Positions 6,867 to 16,680 are shown, numbered from the stretch's first letter. The stretch: 59,228 bases of DNA from Chitinophagaceae bacterium (GCA_947447465.1 CANFKE010000026.1:1-59228); one strand, 5' to 3'. The notes: generated from the sequence alone by a model not told the origin. A program made the numbers and translations.

Positions 6867-8642
6867 ATGCAGAAAAAAGCCTACCTGATACTTGCACTCG
6901 CTTTATCCACTTATTGCGCTACGGCCCAGACCACCTATATACCAACCGGTTCGGACGATTACCACCTGCTTGACAGGCTGGAAACCCGATCGGGGAGGTT
7001 GTGCGACAGCCTGAACCTGAGTGATAAACTGGAATCGCGGAGGAATGCGGTACATTTTGTTGAGTCTATGCAGGCGTGGGCGGGCGATACCAGCCGTAAA
7101 AATCCGTTCAGCAAGATAGACCTGTTCAATATGCGTATGCTTGTAGGGGAAAATGGCGAATGGACGGCAGATGAAAATGGCTTCATAAAAGGCAAACATA
7201 CCCTGTGGGGCAAAATATATAAGGACCGCTACAACTTTGGTCTGGTAAAGACCAAAGACTTTTTTCTGGTCATCAACCCGGTGTTGAATCTGGTATCTAC
7301 GCAGGAATCTAACAGCGGCACGGGCAGCGCATCTGTAAAAGGCCTGAGTGGCTACCACCTGCTGAACACCCATGATATAGAGTTCAGAGGATGGTTTGGC
7401 AAGAAGATAGGGTTCTATACTATGCTGACCGACAATCTGGAGTCGCTGCCGGGATATGTATATAACTATGCACTGAAAGATGGTAAGCATATGGCGGTGC
7501 CGGGAGCAGATTACTTCTTTATCCCTAAATCAAGAGGCTCCTCGTTCGACTACTTCAATGCAAGCGGTTATATAGACTTCGCGGCAGTAAAAGACAAGGT
7601 GAGCGTGACCTTCGGATCGGGCAAGAATTTTATAGGTGATGGTGCTACCAGCCTTTTCCTGAGTGACTTCTCATCGAACATGACGTTCCTGAAGTTGCGC
7701 GCGCGTATATGGAAGCTCAATTATGAGAGCCTGTATCTGCAGTTGACAGAGCAATACAATAAACTGGCAGGCGACCAACTCTATGCCCGTAAGTATGCCA
7801 CTATGCACTATATATCGCTCAACGCGAGACCATGGTTGAACATCAGCTACTTTGAGTCTATAGTATTTGACCGTACAAACGGCTATGAGATCAGCTATCT
7901 TAACCCGGTGGCATTTACCCTGGCCGCCAATAATGCCAATGGCAGTTCTGACAAGTCGCTGATAGGATGGTCGTTCAAGGCTATAGCAGCTAAGCATGTG
8001 CAATTCTATGGTCAGTTCATGCTCAATGAGTTCAAAGCATCGGAACTATTGGCAGGCAAAGGCTGGTATGGCAATAAATATGGCTACCAGCTTGGCGGCA
8101 AGTATTTTGATGCCTTGGGCATTAAGAACCTGGACCTGCAGGCAGAAGTGGATATGGTTCGTCCTTATGCTTATTCTGCAAAGGATACGGTCGCGAACTA
8201 TACCAACTTCAACCAGCCACTTGCCGACCCACTGGGATCGGGGTTCGTAAAGATGATAGGTATAGCCCGTTATGCGCCTGCCAAGAACCTGACCATCACC
8301 CTTAAGGGGATGTATTATGCCCATGGAGTGGACACCGGCAATGCTAACTATGGTAATGATGTCTTCAAGGTCTATACAGAAAACCGCCCTAAGGACTATG
8401 GTATAAAGACGGTGAACGGACCTAAGAGCCAGGTAACGAGCATCAGCCTGAACATAACCTATCAGGCATCCCGCAATGTTTTCATAGACGCGGGTACGGT
8501 GTACCGTAAATTTGACAATGCTTCAAAAGTATATGGCGGCTATTCTTCAGTAGGATATGACCCATCGGGACCATTGACAACAAGCTATGTATATCTTGGT
8601 TTCAGGATGAATGCACCACGCAGAGATTATACATTCTTCTGA
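6867..8642 (+). CDS. Outer membrane beta-barrel, Wzi/capsule-assembly-like
   Basis: A 591-residue protein with signal peptide (ALSTYCATAQ) and long alternating beta-strand sequence, ending in a typical aromatic outer-membrane terminus (RRDYTFF). The segment GSGKNFIGDGATSLFLSDFSS followed by LKLRARIWKLNYESLYLQ resembles the Wzi-family signature in which a G-x-G-x-x-S-LFLSD turn precedes a barrel strand; I assign it on that basis only. Wzi-like proteins anchor or export surface polysaccharide. No capsule genes adjoin. Divergent from pyrC, and its terminator is shared with the exosortase operon. Confidence 0.6.
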   Translation: MQKKAYLILALALSTYCATAQTTYIPTGSDDYHLLDRLETRSGRLCDSLNLSDKLESRRNAVHFVESMQAWAGDTSRKNPFSKIDLFNMRMLVGENGEWTADENGFIKGKHTLWGKIYKDRYNFGLVKTKDFFLVINPVLNLVSTQESNSGTGSASVKGLSGYHLLNTHDIEFRGWFGKKIGFYTMLTDNLESLPGYVYNYALKDGKHMAVPGADYFFIPKSRGSSFDYFNASGYIDFAAVKDKVSVTFGSGKNFIGDGATSLFLSDFSSNMTFLKLRARIWKLNYESLYLQLTEQYNKLAGDQLYARKYATMHYISLNARPWLNISYFESIVFDRTNGYEISYLNPVAFTLAANNANGSSDKSLIGWSFKAIAAKHVQFYGQFMLNEFKASELLAGKGWYGNKYGYQLGGKYFDALGIKNLDLQAEVDMVRPYAYSAKDTVANYTNFNQPLADPLGSGFVKMIGIARYAPAKNLTITLKGMYYAHGVDTGNANYGNDVFKVYTENRPKDYGIKTVNGPKSQVTSISLNITYQASRNVFIDAGTVYRKFDNASKVYGGYSSVGYDPSGPLTTSYVYLGFRMNAPRRDYTFF

Positions 8643-8658
8643 TAAAACGTACTATTCT

Positions 8659-8691
8659 AAAGAAGGCTGATCAAAATGATCAGCCTTCTTT
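8659..8691. terminator. Bidirectional terminator
   Basis: A 15-bp perfect stem (8659-8673/8677-8691) with an AAA loop, followed by TGTTTTTG on the plus strand and preceded by A-rich sequence. It serves the Wzi-like gene. It also contains the stop codon (8680-8682) and the last codons of the convergent minus-strand gene. Confidence 0.85.
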
Positions 8692-9090
8692 GTTTTTGTT
8701 ATTATCACCAATGCGCGCCAGCTGCTTGGTAAGTGCAATAAAAAGATAAAATACCAGGAAAGGAAGCGGCTCTGTGAATCTGTTTCGCAAGCCTACGCCA
8801 ATACGTTTGATCAATTCGCTGTGAGTCATGCTGAAGAGTACGCCGCTTGTAAGGAAGAGGATCAGCACTACCCCATACAGTGCCAGCCAAAGGATATTGA
8901 TCCACTTCTCGTGCTGCCGCCAGTTGACATAACCTATGAACCCTGTAAGTGCAAAAGCAATGATATGAACCACCTGATTGACAACAGGGCTGAACGTATT
9001 GCTTCGAACGGAACCGAAATAATCGACATTGGCCCAACTGGCCAATATGATCACCAAAAGGGAAATAATAAACAGCGCTCTACCCTTCAT
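8680..9090 (-). CDS. Membrane protein, probable exosortase partner
   Basis: A 136-residue protein with four predicted membrane segments (about 5-20, 38-57, 67-85 and 108-125) separated by short charged loops, and a polar tail. It overlaps the upstream exosortase-like gene by 11 bp, so the two are co-translated and probably act together. It looks like the small VanZ-like or 'exosortase system-associated' membrane proteins in size and topology, but I cannot name a family with certainty. Its final codons form part of the terminator stem. Confidence 0.65.
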   Translation of the reverse strand: MKGRALFIISLLVIILASWANVDYFGSVRSNTFSPVVNQVVHIIAFALTGFIGYVNWRQHEKWINILWLALYGVVLILFLTSGVLFSMTHSELIKRIGVGLRNRFTEPLPFLVFYLFIALTKQLARIGDNNKNKEG

Positions 9091-9637
9091 GAACAGTTAC
9101 TCGTTTGGTTTTGGTGTATTCCATCCAAAGGTAGAAAACAAGTAGGTAAACTGCGGCGGTAAAAATATAGTGGTGACTGATATCTACCCAGCCGCGGTGA
9201 GCAATATTGAGCCAACCTATGAGCGCGCACCTGATAGTGTTGATGATGTATATGTAAGGAATACCCATTAAAATGAAGAGCACCCGCCTCTTTGCCGAAC
9301 CCGGAAAACAAAACAAAAAGGATATGAACAGCACATAAATATCCAATCCGTTGCAAGGGTCTAATATGCCTAAAACACCGTGACCATTAATAGTAACGAT
9401 AGCAGAAGCGGTAGCATTGTTGTGTGTATATACCGCGCCCACACCATCGTAAAAAACAGACATAAGTTTTGCGGTAGAATAGCAGGTAGCATTGGTAAGC
9501 TGCCTGTCGGGGGTGCGCACGGGAACTAATACGAAGTTGTACAGTAATTGCCACACTATAAAAATAAGCGCTGCTCTGAGTAAGAAAGATCTTACCAGAG
9601 GTGGTACCTTGTTGTATAGTGTTTTGATGTTGGACAA
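9080..9637 (-). CDS. Exosortase/archaeosortase-family protease
   Basis: A 185-residue multi-pass membrane protein carrying the three conserved catalytic positions of the family: Cys95 in LDPCNGLDIYVLF, Arg136 in NTIRCALIG and His155/156 in DISHHYIFT. Exosortases are cysteine transpeptidases that cleave C-terminal sorting signals (PEP-CTERM-like) and couple proteins to the cell surface or polysaccharide. The length fits the short Bacteroidota exosortases. The subtype cannot be fixed by eye. No protein with a convincing C-terminal sorting tripartite signal is encoded in this window, so the substrate is unlinked. Confidence 0.8.
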   Translation of the reverse strand: MSNIKTLYNKVPPLVRSFLLRAALIFIVWQLLYNFVLVPVRTPDRQLTNATCYSTAKLMSVFYDGVGAVYTHNNATASAIVTINGHGVLGILDPCNGLDIYVLFISFLFCFPGSAKRRVLFILMGIPYIYIINTIRCALIGWLNIAHRGWVDISHHYIFTAAVYLLVFYLWMEYTKTKRVTVHEG

Positions 9638-9791
9638 TGAGTGCGCATGAGATAAAATATGATCTCTCCTACAGGTGCAAAGTTATCATGTTTTGTAATA
9701 TTATTCTTTGATCTGGGCTTTATCCTTTAAAATGGCCCATTGTATGCCTGAGTGAGCGATGTAAAATGACTGGAATATATCAGGTACTTAA

Positions 9792-9799
9792 TACCTTTG
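9792..9799 (+). promoter_or_regulatory. Candidate -7 element for the Nudix gene
   Basis: TACCTTTG fits TAnnTTTG. Transcription would begin about 5 nt before the GTG at 9810, so the mRNA may be nearly leaderless. Confidence 0.45.
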
Positions 9800-9809
9800 T
9801 ACACAGCAA

Positions 9810-10448
9810 GTGAAACAGGAAACAATAGAACAAATAAAACAACGCCTAAGCGAACCGTTGCCGGGCAGTAAGGCCCAGGAGCTGATGATGGGCCGTGTGC
9901 GGCCTATGCCGATGGAAGTGCCTGCGCATGCCCGCCCGAGTGCTGTATTGTGCCTTATCTTTCCAATAGAGGGAGAGCCGCACCTACTGTTCATGAAGCG
10001 AATGGAAGACAATACACCTCATAGCGGACAGGTAAGTTTCCCCGGAGGTAGTTATGAGCAACAGGATGCTGACTACCGAGCTACCGCACTGAGAGAGGCG
10101 CAGGAGGAGGTAGGCATAATGGCGGAAGATGTGGATATACTGGGTGCACTTACCTCTCTGTATATACCTGTGAGTAACTTCAATGTCTATCCGTATGTCG
10201 GACTTGCAACGAGCAGGCCTGTGTATAACCTGAGCAGATCGGAAGTGTCTTATATACTGGAAGTGCCTGTGAAGGAACTGTTCCACCCGGAAAGAAAGAC
10301 CATAACACATGTTATCTCTCCTGCAATGCCGGATGTAAAGTTGAAAGTGAACGCCTATGTGCTGGAAGATGGTACCGTAATATGGGGCGCTACAGCAATG
10401 ATATTATCTGAACTGGAGGCCGTATTGAAAGAGGCGGGTATCTTGTAA
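9810..10448 (+). CDS. Nudix hydrolase, CoA pyrophosphatase (YeaB/NudL) type
   Basis: A 212-residue protein with a Nudix box at about 79-103: FPGGSYEQQD...ALREAQEEVGI. The upstream run KRMEDNTPHSGQVSFPGG and the one-residue longer Nudix spacing are marks of the UPF0035/CoA-diphosphatase subgroup, which cleaves CoA to 4'-phosphopantetheine and ADP. The start is GTG at 9810; no ATG lies upstream in frame and the next Met (residue 26) would remove the first helix. Stands alone, converging on the S41 protease gene. Confidence 0.8.
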   Translation: MKQETIEQIKQRLSEPLPGSKAQELMMGRVRPMPMEVPAHARPSAVLCLIFPIEGEPHLLFMKRMEDNTPHSGQVSFPGGSYEQQDADYRATALREAQEEVGIMAEDVDILGALTSLYIPVSNFNVYPYVGLATSRPVYNLSRSEVSYILEVPVKELFHPERKTITHVISPAMPDVKLKVNAYVLEDGTVIWGATAMILSELEAVLKEAGIL

Positions 10449-10484
10449 GCTGAATATCTAATAGTATAACATGGCTAAAAAGCA

Positions 10485-10504
10485 ATGACCCCAAACGGGG
10501 TCAT
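10485..10504. terminator. Hairpin between convergent genes
   Basis: ATGACCCC/GGGGTCAT with loop AAAC. On the minus strand a TGCTTTTTAG run follows, so it fits best as terminator of the S41 protease gene. Confidence 0.5.
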
Positions 10505-10545
10505 GACTATAATTATGCAATCTTTTGGTTTTGATCAGCGGATCG

Positions 10546-12234
10546 TTACTTCTTTACTTTGAGGAGCGCCTCCAATTCGGCAGGAGATGCTATCAAAGCC
10601 AATGCTTTATCGAGTTCTTTATCGTGCTGCATATTCTGTGCTATACGACCTTTACTGAAGTAGTAACGAGAAACGATCTCATTTTCGAGCATTTGCTTTA
10701 CGGCATCCTTATTCTTCTGCAGATCCTGCTTTTTGTCGTGAGATAGTTTTGCCTTCAATGCGTCGAATTCGGCCTTATTCTCGTCGTAGTACTTTTCTTT
10801 TACAGCAATAGCCTTTAAAGAATCGAGCTCTGATTCGGTCTCGGTCTTGTAGGAGTAGTCTTTCTTATCGAGCCATTTTGTGAAATCGTTGAACTCGGCA
10901 TCAGTAAGAGTGAACTTAGTAGGATCGGCAATTGACTTGTGCTTACCGGCGTAGTCGGTAGCATAATCGAACAAGTAGTTCTTAACGTATAATGTAACTG
11001 CCAGTTGACTGGTAGCTTCATTTTTGATCTTTACATCGGGCTCAATGCCACCACCGCTGAGTACGGTGCGACCATTGCGGGTCTTATACGATTTCTTGAG
11101 CGAGTCGGCGAAGGTGCTGACGGTATGATCTGCATTGCGGTGGGTGTAGTCGAGCGCCTGAATGCAACGGCCGCTAGGTGTATAATAGCGGGCGATAGTA
11201 AGTTTCAGGTGGGCATTGAATCCGAGCGGGCGTGTAACCTGCACCAGCCCTTTTCCATACGAACGCTCACCGATGATCACACCTCTGTCGAGATCCTGCA
11301 TGGTGCCTGCTACGATCTCTGAAGCGGATGCGGAAGACTTATTGACCAGAACTGTGAGCGGTAAGTCTTTGTTCCAGACACTACCTGCAGTTTTGTAGTC
11401 CTTATCCATATCGGGCATTTTACCACGAGTGGTGACCACCGTCTGATCGCGATCAACAAAGATGTTACAGATATTTACAGCCTCATCTACCAAACCACCG
11501 GGGTTATTGCGCACATCTAATACCAAGCCTTTGAGTGCCGGCTGTGCCTTTTTAAGACTATCGTATGCGTTTCTTACCTGACGGGCACAACCCTGAGTGA
11601 ATTGAGTAAGCTTTACGTAGGCAATATCTTTCTGCGGACCAATAAGCGCTGCGTAGGGCACACTGGATATCTCTATCTCGCCTCTTGTAATTATCTTCTG
11701 AGATTCGATACCTGTATAAGCATCTTTGATCTTTACGGTTAGCTGAGTACCGGGAGCACCTTTGAGCAACAAACTGAGATCATCGACACTTTTTCCTTTT
11801 ACAGACTGATCATCGACCGACAATACCGCATCGCCGGGGTGGAGACCAGCTTTTTGAGCCGGGCTGTTCTCATATACATCACCAACAAGAATATCATCCC
11901 CTTTTCGGTGCATATTAGCGCCTATGCCGCCGTACTTGCCTGTGGTCATAAATTCATAATCCTCGACGTCGGACTCGGTAATATAATTGGTATAAGGGTC
12001 AAGATCATCGAGCATGGCATCGACACCCGTCTTTACGAGTTTGCCGGGTTCGATGGGATCTACGTAATAAGTATTGAGCTCTTTGAACAGATTGGTATAA
12101 ATATCGAGGTTCTTGGAGATCTCGAAATAAGGATCATCGGCTGAACGGGCATGTATAAAAAAGAAAGCAGTTGCTGATAGGGCGGCACCTGCAATAAAAC
12201 CTTTGGCGTTGGCTATTTTTTTCAAAAAAATCAT
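10546..12234 (-). CDS. S41-family C-terminal processing peptidase with PDZ domain
   Basis: A 562-residue protease with an N-terminal membrane anchor or signal (GFIAGAALSATAFFFIHA). A helical cap is followed by a PDZ domain (about 100-185) and the S41 core. The catalytic serine is Ser303 in SSASASEI and the general base Lys328 in RSYGKGLVQ, the same 25-residue distance as in Prc. VRNNPGGLVDEA is the conserved substrate-binding turn. The C-terminal 150 residues are charged and helical. It acts in the periplasm on protein C-termini. Single gene, minus strand. Confidence 0.92.
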   Translation of the reverse strand: MIFLKKIANAKGFIAGAALSATAFFFIHARSADDPYFEISKNLDIYTNLFKELNTYYVDPIEPGKLVKTGVDAMLDDLDPYTNYITESDVEDYEFMTTGKYGGIGANMHRKGDDILVGDVYENSPAQKAGLHPGDAVLSVDDQSVKGKSVDDLSLLLKGAPGTQLTVKIKDAYTGIESQKIITRGEIEISSVPYAALIGPQKDIAYVKLTQFTQGCARQVRNAYDSLKKAQPALKGLVLDVRNNPGGLVDEAVNICNIFVDRDQTVVTTRGKMPDMDKDYKTAGSVWNKDLPLTVLVNKSSASASEIVAGTMQDLDRGVIIGERSYGKGLVQVTRPLGFNAHLKLTIARYYTPSGRCIQALDYTHRNADHTVSTFADSLKKSYKTRNGRTVLSGGGIEPDVKIKNEATSQLAVTLYVKNYLFDYATDYAGKHKSIADPTKFTLTDAEFNDFTKWLDKKDYSYKTETESELDSLKAIAVKEKYYDENKAEFDALKAKLSHDKKQDLQKNKDAVKQMLENEIVSRYYFSKGRIAQNMQHDKELDKALALIASPAELEALLKVKK

Positions 12235-12400
12235 GGCACTAAACTTGTTATATATAATGAAGCAATGTACGAATTATACCGCTTTAAAGGCGGCAGTGTA
12301 AATATAATTTAACCAAAAGTGTTGTGAATAATGGAGAATGCGTAAATTGTATCCTTAATTTACTCATATCTCTATTATCCCGCTTCACCAAGCATTTGAC

Positions 12401-13054
12401 ATGAAAAACAAAGCAATTCTCTTATTGACCATCCTACTGTTGCCGGCATTGTATGTGCTGGCCCAACAGCCATTTTCGGAGGGCACGATCAAATATAAAG
12501 TAGTGTTCGAGACCGCAGATAAAAAGACATTCAGCGGCACCTATATATTCACCTTCAAAAACGGACAGATCAAAAAAGACTTCAGGCTCAACAATGGCTT
12601 TGAGGATGTTGTACTGATCAATACGAACAATAATTCCATTTACTCCCTTCGATCTATGAATGGTAAAAAATATGCCATCCAGCTTTCGGCAGAGGAAATG
12701 GCTTCCAGACAAGAGAAGTACAAAGGATTTACACTAAAAGAGCAAAAGAACAGTGACAAAGAAATTGCCGGAATGAAAGCCCAGAGAGGAGAACTTATCT
12801 ATCAGAACGGTACACATTCTACTATCTATTACAATGCTAACTGGTATGCCGCAAGTGCGATCACTTATGAACGCTTTCCTGATGCGCGATTCCTGCCACT
12901 GGAATATACCTACACTGATGACATGAAGGGATTCACCATGCACATGGTAGCAGAGTCGGTGAGCCAATCGCCGGTAGAAAATGCTGTATTCCGCATACCT
13001 GCCGACTATAAGCTGATCTCTAATGAAGAATACAAACAGATAAGCAGACAGTAG
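12401..13054 (+). CDS. Exported protein of unknown function (DUF4412-like)
   Basis: A 217-residue protein with signal peptide (ILLLPALYVLAQ) and a beta-rich body: GTIKYKVVFETADKK, TYIFTFKNGQIKKDF, VLINTNNNSIYSL and later YEYTYTDDMKGF and VFRIPADYKLIS. The order (a 'G-x-I-x-Y' opening, an ion/thiol-free strand ladder, a closing F-x-I-P-x-x-Y) recalls periplasmic DUF4412/GLPGLI-type proteins of Bacteroidota, but the match is loose. No neighbours suggest a pathway. Confidence 0.5.
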   Translation: MKNKAILLLTILLLPALYVLAQQPFSEGTIKYKVVFETADKKTFSGTYIFTFKNGQIKKDFRLNNGFEDVVLINTNNNSIYSLRSMNGKKYAIQLSAEEMASRQEKYKGFTLKEQKNSDKEIAGMKAQRGELIYQNGTHSTIYYNANWYAASAITYERFPDARFLPLEYTYTDDMKGFTMHMVAESVSQSPVENAVFRIPADYKLISNEEYKQISRQ

Positions 13055-13209
13055 TCCGGCCGATAAATTGCACCTATTAAAAGGATAATGCGGGAGGTAG
13101 TATTCATCTGTATGAGCTAACACTTGTCTGCAGATGATATTGTAGTGTATCGCACCCATCCGACAAATAAAAGTGCTACTTTTATCTTCTTACAACGAAC
13201 CGGGAAAAT

Positions 13210-14154
13210 ATGACACAGAAATATTGCATTGCCATACATGGCGGTGCGGGTACCATCTTACGCAGTACGATGACACCTGAACTTCAACAACAGTATGAAG
13301 CAGGCTTGAGAGCGGCAATAGACGCAGGCTATACGATATTAGCAAATGGCGGTAGTGCAGTAGATGCGGTAGATGCCGCAGTGACCAGCCTGGAGGACTT
13401 TCCGTTGTTCAATGCGGGCAAGGGTAGCGTGTTCAACAATAAAGGGATGCAGGAAATGGATGCCGCTATAATGGACGGCAAGACTCTGGCCGCGGGCGCG
13501 GTATGTGGGATAGCCCATGTAAAGAATCCTGTGCAGGTAGCGAGAGCAGTTATGGAGCATAGCGGCCATGTGATGCTGGCTGGCGAAGGTGCAGAAGAGT
13601 TTGCAAAAGCACAAGGCATGAACATGGAGAATGATGCCTACTTCTATACCGAGCAGCGCTACCAGCAGTGGCAACAAGCCATGAAGGATGATGTAGTGCA
13701 ACTGGACCATACTGTAAAAGAAGAAGAAAAAACAGACAAAAAATTCGGGACGGTTGGTGCAGTAGCATTGGACATGAACGGCAATCTGGCAGCATCTACA
13801 AGTACTGGAGGGTTGACCAATAAGAAATTCGGGCGGATAGGCGACAGCCCTGTTATAGGTGCGGGCACCTATGCCAACAATAATACGTGTGCTATATCTT
13901 GTACGGGAGTAGGTGAATTGTTCATCAGATCGGTAGTGGCATATGATATTTCTTGCCTTATAGACTATAAGGGCTTATCATTGAAAGAAGCCTGCGACAT
14001 AGTGGTGCATGATAAACTAGTGAAAATAGGTGGTGAGGGTGGATTGATAGCACTGGACAAACATGGTAATATAGAAATGTCATTTAACAGCGAAGGCATG
14101 TACAGGGCCTGCAAGGCAAGCGATGGAAGAGAGGAAGTGCTGATCTATAAATAA
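13210..14154 (+). CDS. iaaA: Isoaspartyl peptidase / type 2 L-asparaginase
   Basis: A 314-residue Ntn hydrolase precursor. It opens with the family motif IHGGAGT (residues 9-15). The self-cleavage site is Gly180-Thr181 in KKFGTVGAVAL; Thr181 becomes the N-terminal nucleophile of the small subunit. STSTGGLTNKKFGRIGDSP and GVGELFIRS follow as substrate-binding segments. It removes N-terminal isoaspartate from damaged peptides and hydrolyses asparagine. No signal peptide, so cytoplasmic. Ends just before a strong terminator. Confidence 0.92.
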   Translation: MTQKYCIAIHGGAGTILRSTMTPELQQQYEAGLRAAIDAGYTILANGGSAVDAVDAAVTSLEDFPLFNAGKGSVFNNKGMQEMDAAIMDGKTLAAGAVCGIAHVKNPVQVARAVMEHSGHVMLAGEGAEEFAKAQGMNMENDAYFYTEQRYQQWQQAMKDDVVQLDHTVKEEEKTDKKFGTVGAVALDMNGNLAASTSTGGLTNKKFGRIGDSPVIGAGTYANNNTCAISCTGVGELFIRSVVAYDISCLIDYKGLSLKEACDIVVHDKLVKIGGEGGLIALDKHGNIEMSFNSEGMYRACKASDGREEVLIYK

Positions 14155-14173
14155 GTGCATATCTCAATCGGAT

Positions 14174-14211
14174 AAAATAATAGCCGTCACAAATGTGGCG
14201 GCTATTATTTT
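14174..14211. terminator. Strong bidirectional terminator
   Basis: A 17-bp stem (14174-14190/14195-14211, one G-T pair) with loop AAAT; the outer arms are AAAATAA/TTATTTT, giving a U tract in both directions. It separates iaaA from the convergent TonB receptor gene. Confidence 0.85.
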
Positions 14212-14283
14212 AATAGGGTGTACAGATCTATTTGACTAATTGACAGGGCCCAGGCAACTAAATATGTCCACTTTGCAGCTTGT

Positions 14284-16680
14284 TTAGAAAGTGTATCGTA
14301 TCATGGGTATAGGGAAGAAACTCTGCTGATATACTGTAACTATCTTACCTGCTTTGGCGTCGTAGCCCTTAGTGAATACGTTTTGATTGTTGGTCACATT
14401 CTGCATGTCCAGTGCGACCTCAAGTGTACTCTTTTTGTATTCTTTTCTATATGCGATCTTTATATCGGCACGGAAATAGGCCGGCTGCCTTTCTGAAAAG
14501 GCCAGTTCCTGCTTGTACACAGCAGAGCCCTGTGCGCGAGAACGATCGAGATCTATAGGCGTGATGTATCTGCCACCGACAGTAGTGAGTTTCAAGTTAA
14601 GTGCTAATACACTACCCTTTGTTCCTAATTTAAATTCTTTGCCGGCCAATGCATTGATAACATAGTTCGTATTGAAGGCTGTATTTCGTTCGACACCATC
14701 ACTACCCTTATAGCTGGACTGAAATAATGATGTGGTGAATAAGAAGTAATATCCCTTATTAAAGAAACGCTCCAGAGTTATCTCCGCACCATAATTGCGG
14801 CCAGTACCATTATTTACAAGACTATCGGCAAATGTAGTATTGAAGTTAGCACCGGTATTGATCTCGGAATAAGCAGATGCGGCGCGCTCTACAGGAACTT
14901 TAGAGAGTGCCTGATAGTAGGTCTCGGCTTTGAGGCGGAGGTGCTCGGTAATATTCCAATCATAAGTCAGGACAAAATGATCACTCCTTGTAAAGCCCAA
15001 TCCTTTGTTGGTGAATTCATACCCTGTAGCAGTTTCGGTCTGCCCGAAATAAGTGTAAATATTTTGTGACTGATGATGCAGGCCATAACCCGCACTCACC
15101 GACTGTTTGCTATTGAAAGCATACCTGAGACTAAGGCGAGGCTCTGCGGCGAATGACCTGCTGACGGACAGATATTGAAAATGCATCCCTCCTACAGCAG
15201 CCAGATCATTAGTAAAACGATGCTTCCACTGGGCATACCCTTGCGCAAGTGCATAGTTACCGTTATTATCTATGAATACATCATCGGGACCACCGGGATG
15301 AATATTTTTATCGAGCAAGGTGAATTGGGTATGATCATAGGTAATACCACCCTCTACATTGTCTTTGGCACTCAGCTTGTGCGCTATCATCCAGATAGCA
15401 GATATCTTACCGGTCGCAAACTTATGATCGTAGGTAGGAGTAATGTAATTATTGGCGTAACTGATAGAGTCTTCATTATATTTCTCGTATGTAGAAGAGT
15501 AACCAAGAGTAAACCGCATGAATGTTTTTCCGGACAGTCGCTGCTCATAAGCGAGTCCGGTAACGGTAGTTGCATATCTGCTTCTCTGATTGGCATACGG
15601 ATCTCCACCATACAGTTCGGTCTTAGTGCTATCTACATCCTTACCCAAAAAATCTATAGAACTTAGTCCGGCTATCCCAAAGAGACTGACCTTTGCCGTT
15701 TTGCTTAGCTGAGTAGTTACTTTATAGTTGAGGTCCTGATAAAAAGGAGTAGCAGAGCCTGTACCAAAGTTAATACCCAATTTCTGAAAGAGACCTAACG
15801 TTGAGTACCTGTAGTTGATAAGATAAGAAGTGTTCTTCTTTTTGCCCAACGGCCCTTCGGCACCCAATTCGAAACCATTGAAGCCTACCTGAGCCATGAA
15901 TTCATTTTTGTCCTTGTTCCCGTCTCTGAGCTTGATATCGAACACACCGGCAACTGCATTACCATATTGTGCGGGGAATGCACTAGTTATAAAATCTGAC
16001 TTATCGATATTGTTATTGTTGATCATGCTTACGGGACCGCCTGTACTACCCAGCGAGCCGTAATGGTTGGGATTGGGTATATTGAGCCCGCCTACCTGCC
16101 AAAGCATACCTGAGGGAGAATTGCCACGTACAACAATATCATTTGTAGCATCGTTACCGGAAGCTACCCCGGCAAAGTTGGCCGCCATACGAGAAGGGTC
16201 GCCTAATGCACCGGCATATTTTTTAGTTTCTTCGACATTGAAAGAACGAGCACTGACCTGAGCCATATCATTATTGGTACGAGTCTTGTCTTTGGCTTTA
16301 TTGTACACTACAGTGACCTCATTGAGTTTGTGAAGCGCCTCCTGCATGGCGATATTGAGATTGACCTCTTTGCCGGCAGTAACAACAACATCGTTGATAA
16401 CGCGGCTCTCATAGCCCACGTAGGTAAGCTTAAAAGTATGGCGACCGATAGGTACATTAATTTTAAAATGCCCTACAGAGTCCGTTACACCTCCATTCAA
16501 GGTAGCACCTGTATTGAGTTGAATAATGACCACCCCTGCCAGCGGGGTTTTAGACGCTTCGTCATATACGTTGCCGGTGACATTCTGCATGACCGGAGCT
16601 CCGGATGACTGAGACAATGCCCGGGGAACATTGGTGCAGATCATGAGGAGCAGGAGGAGGAATATTCCTATCTTATTCAT
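14284..16680 (-). CDS. TonB-dependent outer membrane receptor with carboxypeptidase-regulatory-like domain
   Basis: A 798-residue receptor. Signal peptide to about ALSQ (24); a CarboxypepD_reg-like beta domain (about 35-112, GNVYDEASKTPLAGVVI ... TYVGYESRVINDVVV); a plug domain (about 130-240, DIVVRGNSPSGMLWQVGGL and FPAQYGNAVAGVFDIKLRDG); then a 22-strand-type barrel ending IRYTF. It lacks a SusD partner and an STN domain, so it is a stand-alone transporter, perhaps for a metal chelate or other small ligand. Its substrate cannot be told from sequence. The next gene on the same strand (DUF2807) is about 100 bp upstream. Confidence 0.88.
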   Translation of the reverse strand: MNKIGIFLLLLLMICTNVPRALSQSSGAPVMQNVTGNVYDEASKTPLAGVVIIQLNTGATLNGGVTDSVGHFKINVPIGRHTFKLTYVGYESRVINDVVVTAGKEVNLNIAMQEALHKLNEVTVVYNKAKDKTRTNNDMAQVSARSFNVEETKKYAGALGDPSRMAANFAGVASGNDATNDIVVRGNSPSGMLWQVGGLNIPNPNHYGSLGSTGGPVSMINNNNIDKSDFITSAFPAQYGNAVAGVFDIKLRDGNKDKNEFMAQVGFNGFELGAEGPLGKKKNTSYLINYRYSTLGLFQKLGINFGTGSATPFYQDLNYKVTTQLSKTAKVSLFGIAGLSSIDFLGKDVDSTKTELYGGDPYANQRSRYATTVTGLAYEQRLSGKTFMRFTLGYSSTYEKYNEDSISYANNYITPTYDHKFATGKISAIWMIAHKLSAKDNVEGGITYDHTQFTLLDKNIHPGGPDDVFIDNNGNYALAQGYAQWKHRFTNDLAAVGGMHFQYLSVSRSFAAEPRLSLRYAFNSKQSVSAGYGLHHQSQNIYTYFGQTETATGYEFTNKGLGFTRSDHFVLTYDWNITEHLRLKAETYYQALSKVPVERAASAYSEINTGANFNTTFADSLVNNGTGRNYGAEITLERFFNKGYYFLFTTSLFQSSYKGSDGVERNTAFNTNYVINALAGKEFKLGTKGSVLALNLKLTTVGGRYITPIDLDRSRAQGSAVYKQELAFSERQPAYFRADIKIAYRKEYKKSTLEVALDMQNVTNNQNVFTKGYDAKAGKIVTVYQQSFFPIPMIRYTF

